A DNA stretch of 6,587 bases from an uncultured Armatimonadota bacterium (GCA_946478935.1 CAMLEL010000138.1:1-6587); one strand, 5' to 3'. Numbered from the stretch's first letter, positions 1-5,509 are shown. Notes: generated by a model not told the origin, from the sequence alone. Numbers and translations: made by a program.

Positions 1-347
1 ATCTTGTTGGTGGTGAGCTGCAGGACGTGCTCGTAACCAACCTGGCCGGGGCGACCCGGCATCGTCACATCGAGCCGCTCGGATTCAAACTGCGAAGCGC
101 GCTCCGTCGCTTTCAATGAGGCAGAGCGAGCGTCGATCTCATTTTGAAGCTTCTGCTTGGCTTCATTAACCTTGGCTCCGAAGGTCGGCTTTTCGTCTGG
201 AGGCAGGGTTCCGATCTGACGTAAAAGACCTGTGTAGGAGCCACTCTTGCCCAAGTACTTGATTTCGAGATCACGGAGGGCGGCGGTTGTTTGGGCGGTG
301 GCAACTTCAGCCAAGGCTTCGCGCTCAAGCTGTTCGATCGGATTCAT
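1..347 (-). CDS. pheS: Phenylalanyl-tRNA synthetase alpha subunit, N-terminal part (runs off left edge)
   Basis: The reverse strand is open from an ATG at 347-345 to the window edge, giving 115 complete codons. The protein starts MNPIEQLEREALAEV. It then shows the PheS N-terminal coiled-coil signature: KYLGKSG at residues 30-36, LPPDEKPTFGAKVNEAKQ at 48-65, and RLDVTMPGRP at 91-100 (family form: IDV-[ST]-LPGR). The catalytic aminoacylation domain lies outside the window. In the complete enzyme this arm helps hold tRNA-Phe in the alpha2-beta2 heterotetramer, which charges it with phenylalanine in the cytoplasm. The ATG is the first start after an in-frame TGA at 389-387, and the N-terminal length agrees with the family. 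The segment usually reading G-x2-HP-[VL] is GYEHVLQL here, a mild variant. No Shine-Dalgarno is visible before the ATG. The gene is divergent from the flagellar cluster and functionally unrelated to it. Confidence 0.93.
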   Translation of the reverse strand, partial: MNPIEQLEREALAEVATAQTTAALRDLEIKYLGKSGSYTGLLRQIGTLPPDEKPTFGAKVNEAKQKLQNEIDARSASLKATERASQFESERLDVTMPGRPGQVGYEHVLQLTTNK

Positions 348-492
348 GCGAAGGGCAATTCTACCGTTTGGAGTCTTGTACGTGGCTCAATTGAACGGGA
401 GTAGGGGACCGTTCGGGCTGAAGGAGTGGATTCATTCAATTCCACCAGTAGTTTTCGCTGGAAATCGGGAACAAGAAGAGTGGGATAAGGGA
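348..492. other. Divergent intergenic region between pheS and fliL
   Basis: These 145 bases separate the two divergent start codons and should hold promoters for both directions. Visible elements are a perfect 8-base palindrome TCAATTGA at 387-394 and a 5-base inverted repeat, GTGGA at 426-430 with TCCAC at 441-445. On the + strand I found no good sigma-70 pair, no sigma-54 GG/GC pair and no sigma-28 match, so the fliL promoter is not located. An open frame in phase with fliL extends back to 247 but runs into pheS antisense sequence, and nothing FliL-like is encoded there. Confidence 0.5.
358..363 (-). promoter_or_regulatory. Possible -10 hexamer for pheS, close to its start codon
   Basis: On the reverse strand TAGAAT (5 of 6 matches to TATAAT) lies 10 bases before the pheS ATG, and no Shine-Dalgarno lies between them. 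A transcript starting the usual 6-8 bases downstream of the hexamer would have a leader of only a few bases. No convincing -35 box is found at 16-19 bases; a TTGAGC lies 21 bases upstream, which is too far. The match is short and could be chance. Confidence 0.3.
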
Positions 493-1032
493 ATGTCTGA
501 TCAGGCAAAAGAAACTACGGAAGGCAAAAAGAAAAAGGGCAAACTGCCCGTCGTCATCGTACTCGCATTGGTGCTCGGCGCGGGCGGCTTCTTCGGCATG
601 AAGATGCGCGGCGGAGAAGCGGCCAAACCAAAGACCGAACTTGGAGAGATCATCGAAATCAAAGATGAGTTCCTCTCCAACATGGCCGAGCGGAACACTT
701 ATGTACGAGCCAAGATTTCGCTCCAGGTGAAGAAGGGGTTTGATAAAGGCAAGGTGGAAAAGGAACTTGCCCCTATACAAGATGTCATCAACATGAAGCT
801 TCAAGGCACCAGCGTTCGTTCGGTCTCCACGCCGGATGGCCTTCGCAAGCTGAAACAGGAGTTGGCATTGGACCTCAACAAACTGTTTGAGGAGAAGCCG
901 GCGAAGAAGGAGCCAGTCGAAGGAGATGACGATGAGAAGGAAAAGCCCAAGAAGCCCAAAACTCCGGAAGGCTGGGACTCGGCTGAAGGTCCGATCCTCA
1001 AGATTCTGTTCGTGAGTTTCGCTACCCAGTAG
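493..1032 (+). CDS. fliL: Flagellar basal-body-associated protein FliL
   Basis: A 179-residue protein matching FliL in length and layout. A short cytoplasmic N-terminus with a run of lysines (residues 12-17) is followed by one transmembrane helix (about 18-36) and a periplasmic domain. That domain begins with the family-like segment IIEIKDEFLSNMAERNTYVR (53-72) and ends with ILFVSFATQ (171-179), where other FliL proteins end in a V-x-F-x2-F-V-x-Q pattern. FliL surrounds the MotAB stator at the basal body and supports torque and swarming. The ATG at 493 was chosen because the lysine run and helix follow directly; the frame stays open to 247 but that part is not FliL-like. GAAGAG at 475-480 is a weak, rather distant ribosome site. 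An unusual lysine/glutamate/proline-rich linker (about 133-158) separates the last helix from the C-terminal strand. It is probably the first gene of the flagellar cluster. Confidence 0.9.
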   Translation: MSDQAKETTEGKKKKGKLPVVIVLALVLGAGGFFGMKMRGGEAAKPKTELGEIIEIKDEFLSNMAERNTYVRAKISLQVKKGFDKGKVEKELAPIQDVINMKLQGTSVRSVSTPDGLRKLKQELALDLNKLFEEKPAKKEPVEGDDDEKEKPKKPKTPEGWDSAEGPILKILFVSFATQ

Positions 1033-1061
1033 TTACCGGAAGCAAGGAGAACCGCCACCCA

Positions 1062-1151
1062 ATGCTTGCAAAGGCGATCCTTCACAGTCCACTTGAGGTT
1101 TTTTCTCTCAAACCCTTAAGAAATTCCGGCGATACCCGATACATCTACTGA
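1062..1151 (+). CDS. Possible small ORF of 29 codons in the fliL-fliM gap
   Basis: An ATG at 1062 opens 29 codons and ends with TGA at 1149-1151. A perfect AAGGAG lies at 1044-1049, 12 bases before the ATG, which is longer than ideal. It is a better ribosome site than most of the confident genes here have. The peptide starts MLAKAILHSPLEVF, with no clear transmembrane segment or known domain. The motif SPLEVFSLKPL loosely recalls the amphipathic N-terminal segment of ATP synthase subunit a, but over too few residues to mean much. It could be a small protein, a leader peptide affecting fliM expression, or chance. The candidate sigma-28 promoter overlaps its 3' half. I do not recognise its function. 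Confidence 0.22.
   Translation: MLAKAILHSPLEVFSLKPLRNSGDTRYIY
1109..1135 (+). promoter_or_regulatory. Possible sigma-28 (FliA/SigD) type promoter upstream of fliM
   Basis: CAAA at 1109-1112 is followed by exactly 15 bases and then GGCGATAC at 1128-1135. The flagellar sigma-28 consensus is TAAA, 15 bases, GCCGATAA, so the match is 3 of 4 and 6 of 8 with the correct spacing. The rest of the extended -35 element does not match. Transcription would start near 1142, about 70 bases before the fliM GTG. The location in the only long gap of the cluster supports a role, but this is a by-eye match and could be chance. Confidence 0.28.
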
Positions 1152-1212
1152 TAGCCCGCAGAACGGCAAGTGAGAATCATGCCCAGCAAAGCTATCAGGA
1201 TGGAATCGAGTC

Positions 1213-2247
1213 GTGTCGGAGATACTTTCGCAAGCTGAAATCGAAGCGCTGCTGAACTCGCTTGGCAGCGATGCCGGTGGCGAGCCTCCCGCCGCGACAA
1301 ACCCCGCCGTTTCCCGTCCTCCTGTCAACAACAACTCGTTCCAGCCAGCAACCCGTCCGGGTTCCCGAGCCGCTGTGGCCTACGAGATCTACGACTTTCG
1401 TCGGCCGGACAAATTCAGCAAAGACCAATTGCGCACGCTCCAGATGCTCCACGAGACCTTTGCTCGTTTGGCAGGATCGGGTCTGAGTGCGTACCTTCGA
1501 GCTCCGGTCAACATCGATCTCATTTCGTTGGAGCAGGTTCCGTACGAGGAGTACCTGCGGAGCATCAACCAATCGGTGTTCACGATCATGTCGTTGCCGC
1601 CCCTCACCGGACAGGCAGTGTTGGAAATCGAATTCGGTCTGGTGTTTACGATGATCGATCGGATGCTTGGGGGTCCTGGCAAGTCGATCAATCGAACGGT
1701 TCTCACGGACATCGAGCGGCCACTGGTGCGCCAGATGATCGAGCGAATGTTCCTGGCGCTCAAGAGCGCTTGGGAAGGCGTCGTCATCGTCAACCCGGGC
1801 ATCGAGGGAATGGAAACAAGTTCTCAGTTCGTGCAGATCGCCCCACCCAACGACATCGTCGTGACCATCCTTTTCGAAGTCAAGATTGGGCAGCAGCGCA
1901 GTGCGATGAGCCTTTGCATCCCCTATCTGGTGTTGAAGCCCATCACGACCAAGCTCAGCGCTCAAAAGTGGTTTGCCGGCTCAAACCGACACCGCAGCGC
2001 ATCCAGTCGGCGAAGCCTATCCTATCAGGTTAACAACTCGACTGTGGAATGCGCAGTCCGACTTGGTGGCACTCACCTGAACATCGAAGATTTTCTCGCC
2101 CTGAAACCGGGCGACGTCATCCGCCTCGATCAAAAGACCGAGAACGATTTGAACCTGCTTATCGGCAATGTGCCGAAGTTTGAAGGCAAGCCCGCCCTGC
2201 AAGGGAAGAAGCTGGTCTTTTCCGTCAACGACGCCATTCGCGAGTAA
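1213..2247 (+). CDS. fliM: Flagellar motor switch protein FliM
   Basis: A 344-residue protein of normal FliM size. Residues 1-15 hold the CheY-P binding motif LSQAEIEALL (5-14), followed by a flexible Pro/Asn-rich linker (about 22-50). The middle CheC-like domain (about 55-248) contains the hallmark LGGPG (152-156) used for contacts between FliM and FliG or neighbouring FliM. A C-terminal SpoA domain (about 276-344), with VRLGGTHLNIEDFLALKPGD at 282-301, pairs with FliN. FliM forms the wall of the cytoplasmic C-ring and passes the chemotaxis signal to FliG. The GTG at 1213 is the only usable start: an in-frame TGA lies at 1171-1173 with no other start codon between. The ribosome site is weak (AGGA at 1197-1200, 12 bases away). 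The linker between the middle and SpoA domains (258-268) is unusually basic and serine-rich. The stop is 3 bases before the next ATG. Confidence 0.97.
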   Translation: MSEILSQAEIEALLNSLGSDAGGEPPAATNPAVSRPPVNNNSFQPATRPGSRAAVAYEIYDFRRPDKFSKDQLRTLQMLHETFARLAGSGLSAYLRAPVNIDLISLEQVPYEEYLRSINQSVFTIMSLPPLTGQAVLEIEFGLVFTMIDRMLGGPGKSINRTVLTDIERPLVRQMIERMFLALKSAWEGVVIVNPGIEGMETSSQFVQIAPPNDIVVTILFEVKIGQQRSAMSLCIPYLVLKPITTKLSAQKWFAGSNRHRSASSRRSLSYQVNNSTVECAVRLGGTHLNIEDFLALKPGDVIRLDQKTENDLNLLIGNVPKFEGKPALQGKKLVFSVNDAIRE

Positions 2248-2250
2248 CCC

Positions 2251-3159
2251 ATGTCGAACATTCCTTCAGAAGTCATCAACCGGCTCAGCGCCGTCCAGAG
2301 TCAGATTTGGCAAGCCACGTCGCTCGCAGTCTCAGAAGCAACGAACGTATCCGTCAACTTTGGCAACCCGCTGACGGTCGCCGCGAAAATGGCGGATCTC
2401 TATGCCGAGTTTGGCTCGCCGATGATGGTGATCCAGTTCTCATTTGCGGGATTGCCGGAAAACCCCCAAATGGTCTTGGTGCCCCAAGAGACGATTGCGG
2501 ATCTCGCCAACCTCATGCTGCCGGAGCCGGTCGAGGAGATCGACGAGAACATCATTCCGGAACTTCGTCCCACCCTGGAAGGCATCGTACAGGGAATCTG
2601 CCTCTCGGTCGGCAATATCAAGAATGAGACCGTCGTCGCGAGCGGATTGAGTATTCGGTTCCAGGTTCTGAGTTTCCCACCAAATTTTCAAAAGTCGACT
2701 GAAGTGGTTCGAACGGCCGTTGCGATCACCGGGGAGGATCTCAACGGCAACGGAATCTGGCTTATGGACTCGGAGGTTGCCCACCACGTGCTGGGCATCG
2801 CCGTGGAAGAGCCAGATACCGTGCCATTTCAGCAGGTTTCTGGCGCGTCCGCAGAACCGCACCTTCGGGTAGCGAATCCTCTGGAAGACGTCAATGGACT
2901 CGAATTGCTGATGGACATCCCGCTGGAAATCAGTGTTGAACTTGGCCGGGTCAAGATGCTGGTGCGAGATGTAGTCGAGTTGGGGACCGGTTCGATCATC
3001 GAGATCGACAAGGCCGCGGGTGAGCCGGTCGACGTGATGGTCAACGGGCGATTGGTCGCTCGCGGCGAAGTCGTGGTCATCGAAGACAACTTTGGCGTCC
3101 GGTTGACCGAGATCCTCAATCCCCAAGAAAGACTTCAAAAACTGGGTGAGGCAGCCTAA
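2251..3159 (+). CDS. fliY: Flagellar motor switch protein, FliY-type (CheC-like domain plus FliN/SpoA domain)
   Basis: A 302-residue protein whose C-terminal 85 residues are a clear FliN/SpoA domain. It runs from GLELLMDIPLEISVELGRVK (216-235) through IIEIDKAAGEPVDVMVNG (249-266) to ARGEVVVIEDNFGVRLTEIL (270-289). The N-terminal part (about 5-195) resembles the CheC/FliY phosphatase fold, with two pseudo-repeats whose helices start near residues 10 and 100, and strands such as MVIQFSFAGLP (59-69). It is much longer than plain FliN (about 100-140) and shorter than B. subtilis FliY (378). In FliY each repeat carries E-x2-N, which dephosphorylates CheY-P. By my alignment these positions are Q18/Q21 and G111/Q114, so phosphatase activity is doubtful. 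An N-terminal CheY-binding motif like that of FliM is also absent. It should form the base of the C-ring with FliM. No Shine-Dalgarno precedes the ATG, and the fliM stop is only 3 bases upstream, suggesting translational coupling. An alternative name is fliN. Confidence 0.88.
   Translation: MSNIPSEVINRLSAVQSQIWQATSLAVSEATNVSVNFGNPLTVAAKMADLYAEFGSPMMVIQFSFAGLPENPQMVLVPQETIADLANLMLPEPVEEIDENIIPELRPTLEGIVQGICLSVGNIKNETVVASGLSIRFQVLSFPPNFQKSTEVVRTAVAITGEDLNGNGIWLMDSEVAHHVLGIAVEEPDTVPFQQVSGASAEPHLRVANPLEDVNGLELLMDIPLEISVELGRVKMLVRDVVELGTGSIIEIDKAAGEPVDVMVNGRLVARGEVVVIEDNFGVRLTEILNPQERLQKLGEAA
3144..3151 (+). promoter_or_regulatory. Ribosome binding site deciding the fliO start
   Basis: GGGTGAGG at 3144-3151, inside the end of the fliY-type gene, lies 9 bases before the ATG at 3161. 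It overlaps the alternative in-frame GTG at 3146, which therefore cannot use it. This favours the ATG at 3161. Confidence 0.55.
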
Positions 3160-3160
3160 C

Positions 3161-3649
3161 ATGCGCGCGCACGCGTCTTTGATCGGATTGTGCCTGACGG
3201 TCGGGGCCATTGCCCAGGAACAGGGCATTCTGGGGACGAAGGCAAGCCCAATCTCCAGTTCCGCGGGCAGCGGCGGATTCGGCGTGATGCCACTCGTGCA
3301 GATGGGCATCGCCCTTGCGGTCGTGTTGGGTCTACTGAAGTTCGTTCTGCCTAAGCTCGTTGGCAAGATGAACAAGAAGATTGTGACCACGGCCAACGGA
3401 GGGATTCACATTGAGGAGTCGGCCAATTTTGCCGGCGGTTCGCTTTACATCGTTCGCGCCCGCTCCAAGTCACTCTTGATCTGCGCTTCGGGGCAGGGCG
3501 TGACCTGCCTGGCGGAACTGACGGAAACTCCGGAGCCGCCTCAGAAAACTGATTTCGAATCGATCATCGACAATGAACCCGGAGAGAAACTTCCGGACCA
3601 TGCCGTGGTCGAGCAGGCGTTAGCCCGACTGGAGAGGCTGTGCAGTTGA
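3161..3649 (+). CDS. fliO: Flagellar biosynthesis protein FliO
   Basis: A 162-residue protein with FliO layout. A likely cleavable signal peptide occupies residues 1-19 (hydrophobic SLIGLCLTVGAIA, probable cut before Q19). A short Gly/Ser-rich external stretch follows, then a transmembrane helix at about 42-67 (VMPLVQMGIALAVVLGLLKF). The cytoplasmic small beta domain has IHIEESANFAGGSLYIVRAR at 82-101 and LLICASGQGVTCLAEL at 105-120, matching the FliO pattern of charged strand, SLY-[IV]-[VR] strand and LL-x2-x2-QGV. A polar C-terminal tail follows. FliO is an assembly factor for the FliP5FliQ4FliR1 export gate and is not part of the final gate. It begins one base after the upstream stop. An in-frame GTG at 3146 could add five residues but has no ribosome site. 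FliO is poorly conserved, so the position before fliP is part of the support. Confidence 0.85.
   Translation: MRAHASLIGLCLTVGAIAQEQGILGTKASPISSSAGSGGFGVMPLVQMGIALAVVLGLLKFVLPKLVGKMNKKIVTTANGGIHIEESANFAGGSLYIVRARSKSLLICASGQGVTCLAELTETPEPPQKTDFESIIDNEPGEKLPDHAVVEQALARLERLCS
3631..3637 (+). promoter_or_regulatory. Ribosome binding site deciding the fliP start
   Basis: GGAGAGG at 3631-3637 lies 8 bases before a TTG at 3646 but only 2 bases before an in-frame GTG at 3640. Normal spacing therefore points to the TTG, whose last two bases are the first two of the fliO TGA stop (TTGA overlap). Confidence 0.6.
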
Positions 3650-4410
3650 GGGTTTTCAAGCCGATTCTGATTGCGCTGTTCTGTGCAATCGGCGTAGCGG
3701 CACTTGCCCAGCAGAGTCTGCCGGTGCCGAACGTCTCGATCAACTTCGGTCCTGGCGCTCCCGGCGCGGCTCCGAAGGCAGGTCAGGAGGTCAGTTCCTC
3801 GCTCCAGATCCTGGCGCTACTGACGATCCTCAGCCTGGCGCCCGCCATCATGATTCTGACGACCGCGTTTACCCGCATCGTCATCATCTTCAGTTTTGTG
3901 AGGCAGGCGATCGGCACACCGACCATTCCGCCAAACCAGGTCCTAGTGGGGCTCAGCCTGTTTTTGACGTTTTTCGTGATGGGTCCGACCTATCAGAAAA
4001 TCAACGATAATGCGCTTCAGCCATACCTGCGCAAAGAGATCAGTCAGGAAGCCGCGCTGAAGGCGGCCGAGGCCCCGATTCGGGAGTTCATGCTCAAGAA
4101 CACCTATGAGAAGGACTTGACTCTGTTCATGAACATGCGAAAGGAGACGGCCAAGACTTCGAACGATGTTGCGCTCACCTCCCTGATTCCGGCATTCATT
4201 ATCAGCGAGCTCAAAACGGCCTTCATCATTGGCTTCTACATCTTCATTCCGTTTTTGATCATTGACCTGATCGTAGCCAGCGCCCTCATGAGCATGGGCA
4301 TGATGATGATGCCGCCCGTCGTGGTGGCTTTACCGGCCAAGCTGCTGGTCTTTGTCCTTGCCGATGGCTGGTCAACCCTAGTTTCGGCGATCGTTTCGGG
4401 GTACCGATAG
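3646..4410 (+). CDS. fliP: Flagellar type III export gate protein FliP
   Basis: A 254-residue protein (256 if the GTG at 3640 is used) with strong FliP signatures. A signal peptide covers about residues 1-21 (ends VAALAQ). Next come the conserved membrane segment LAPAIMILTTAFTRIVIIFS (64-83), IGTPTIPPNQVLVGLSLFLT (89-108), REFMLKNTYEKDLTLFM (146-162) and SLIPAFIISELKTAFIIGFY (179-198). Last are the methionine loop MSMGMMMMPP (215-224) and ALPAKLLVFVLADGW (228-242). Five FliP subunits form most of the export pore in the basal body, and the methionine loop forms the gasket that keeps the closed pore tight. The TTG at 3646 is preferred because GGAGAGG lies 8 bases upstream; the start codon overlaps the fliO stop. 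The short external stretch after the signal peptide (23-50) is rich in Gly, Pro and Ala. Confidence 0.97.
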   Translation: MRVFKPILIALFCAIGVAALAQQSLPVPNVSINFGPGAPGAAPKAGQEVSSSLQILALLTILSLAPAIMILTTAFTRIVIIFSFVRQAIGTPTIPPNQVLVGLSLFLTFFVMGPTYQKINDNALQPYLRKEISQEAALKAAEAPIREFMLKNTYEKDLTLFMNMRKETAKTSNDVALTSLIPAFIISELKTAFIIGFYIFIPFLIIDLIVASALMSMGMMMMPPVVVALPAKLLVFVLADGWSTLVSAIVSGYR

Positions 4411-4411
4411 C

Positions 4412-4681
4412 ATGGAACAAAGCTACGTTCTGGACATCGGTCGGCAAGGAATTGAAGTGGCGCTTATGGTGTCACTGCCCATCTTGGCGGTAACGCTCTT
4501 CCTGGGCTTGCTGGTTTCAGTTTTTCAAGCGGTTACCCAGGTTCAGGAGATGACGCTCACATTCGTTCCCAAACTGATCGGCGTCGCCGTCATTCTGGCT
4601 TTCATGGGCAACTGGATGCTGACCACTCTGGTCACCTTCACCCATACCTGCTTCGAGCGGGTTGCGACATTGGGCGGCTGA
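4412..4681 (+). CDS. fliQ: Flagellar type III export gate protein FliQ
   Basis: An 89-residue protein, exactly the usual FliQ size, with two transmembrane helices (about 14-38 and 52-76). Between them is the family motif VFQAVTQVQEMTLTFVPKLI (37-56). Four FliQ subunits wrap around the FliP-FliR complex and form the outer part of the flagellar export gate. The ATG lies one base after the fliP TAG. There is no strong ribosome site, so translation is probably coupled to fliP. Confidence 0.97.
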   Translation: MEQSYVLDIGRQGIEVALMVSLPILAVTLFLGLLVSVFQAVTQVQEMTLTFVPKLIGVAVILAFMGNWMLTTLVTFTHTCFERVATLGG

Positions 4682-4728
4682 TGAGACTTAGGATTCTTGG
4701 GTTTGGGTGTCGGATCCACCTTTCAACT

Positions 4729-4734
4729 GGGGAG
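4729..4734 (+). promoter_or_regulatory. Ribosome binding site supporting the ATG start of fliR
   Basis: GGGGAG at 4729-4734 is 4 bases before the ATG at 4739, slightly close. It competes with AGGA at 4690-4693, which sits 9 bases before an in-frame TTG at 4703 and 3 bases before a TTG at 4697. Confidence 0.4.
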
Positions 4735-4738
4735 CTCA

Positions 4739-5506
4739 ATGGCCATTGATGCTGCCTTCATGTTCTCCTTTCTGTGCGTCTTTGTCAGGTGCTCGGCGAT
4801 GTTCCTGTCTTCGCCGATCTTTGGGTCTCAGAGCACGCCAGTCTCTATTCGAGTCATGACCAGCTTGGCCATTTCGGGGGCCCTGACGTTTGCGTTGGGA
4901 AAGAATATTGGGCCACCGCCACAGGACACCTACACCCTTGTGATGACGGTCGGCCATGAAGTGGTCGCGGGACTGCTTATTGGCTCCTTTATGAGCTTTG
5001 TTCTTCAGTCTGCCCAAATTGCAGGCGGTCTCATCGACACTCAGATGGGCCTGGGCATGAGCCAGATTTTGAATCCGGTCAACGGTGTATCGAGCACAGT
5101 CATCGCTCAGTTCAAGTACATGTTGGCGGTGGTGGTGTTCCTCTCGATGAACGGACATCACCTGATGCTGAACGCATTCGCCATGAGTTATGGCGAAATG
5201 CCGGGGCTATCCATGGAGCACCTGCCGGCGCTGAAGGACGGCATAGTGGGATTGGTCTCGCAATTGATGCTGCTGGGGCTTCAAATGGCTGCGCCGGTGC
5301 TGGGGGTCAGTCTCATCGTGGATGCGGCGCTCGGCATCATCAATAAAGCCGTTCCCCAAATGCAGGTGATTCAGGTTGGAATGCCGGCAAAGATCGTCAT
5401 CGGCATGGTGGCGCTCGGCGTGGGTCTCCCGGCGATCGTGTCCGGTGTGAATCTCGGCGTGGAATCGGGCTTAGATGCGCTCTTGCGTGTGCTGCGAGGT
5501 CAATAA
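4739..5506 (+). CDS. fliR: Flagellar type III export gate protein FliR
   Basis: A 255-residue, multi-spanning membrane protein of normal FliR size. The first helix (about 5-24) leads into SSPIFGSQSTP (24-34), the family's conserved P-[IF]-x2-x3-P turn. GGLIDTQMGLGMSQILNP (96-113), NGHHLMLNAFAMSY (138-151) and NKAVPQMQVIQVGMPAKI (202-219) are characteristic FliR blocks. One FliR joins five FliP to make the export pore and contacts FlhB. The ATG at 4739 was chosen for GGGGAG upstream and because it puts the first conserved proline near residue 26, as in B. subtilis FliR. In-frame TTG codons at 4697 and 4703 would add 14 or 12 residues and bring the gene closer to fliQ, matching the tight packing elsewhere, so the start is uncertain while the identity is not. 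Confidence 0.93.
   Translation: MAIDAAFMFSFLCVFVRCSAMFLSSPIFGSQSTPVSIRVMTSLAISGALTFALGKNIGPPPQDTYTLVMTVGHEVVAGLLIGSFMSFVLQSAQIAGGLIDTQMGLGMSQILNPVNGVSSTVIAQFKYMLAVVVFLSMNGHHLMLNAFAMSYGEMPGLSMEHLPALKDGIVGLVSQLMLLGLQMAAPVLGVSLIVDAALGIINKAVPQMQVIQVGMPAKIVIGMVALGVGLPAIVSGVNLGVESGLDALLRVLRGQ
5496..5500 (+). promoter_or_regulatory. Ribosome binding site of flhB
   Basis: GAGGT within the last codons of fliR lies 9 bases before the flhB ATG at 5510. It supports this start, 3 bases after the fliR TAA. Confidence 0.5.
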
Positions 5507-5509
5507 ACC

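Noticed and set aside
247..492. Upstream in-frame extension of fliL
   Set aside because: The first 100 bases overlap pheS antisense, and the extension would put 82 unrelated residues before a normal FliL N-terminus.
1043..1069. Repeat GCAAG / CTTGC in the fliL-fliM gap
   Set aside because: A 5-base stem with a loop of about 17 bases is expected by chance.
1093..1111. Inverted repeat TTGAG / CTCAA around a T-rich loop, considered as a terminator after fliL
   Set aside because: The stem is only 5 A/T-containing base pairs and the T run is in the loop, not after the stem, so it does not resemble an intrinsic terminator.
1093..1121. Sigma-70 promoter TTGAGG - 17 bases - TTAAGA before fliM
   Set aside because: The -35 is fair but TTAAGA matches TATAAT at few positions; the sigma-28-like match in the same area is better.
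1179..1238. Short ORF of 19 codons from ATG 1179 overlapping the fliM start
   Set aside because: Very short, different frame from fliM, with only a weak ribosome-site match; no support beyond chance.
1195..1965. Reverse-strand open frame of 256 codons
   Set aside because: Antisense shadow of fliM, rich in His, Arg and Asp as expected from the complementary strand of a coding gene.
2440..3396. Long reverse-strand open frame of 318 codons
   Set aside because: It lies entirely antisense to the fliY-type gene and fliO, both of which have clear family motifs; its translation has no recognisable domain.
3640..4410. Type III secretion (virulence) homologues instead of flagellar genes
   Set aside because: The presence of fliL, fliM and fliO with the fliP-fliQ-fliR-flhB order indicates a flagellar rather than an injectisome cluster.
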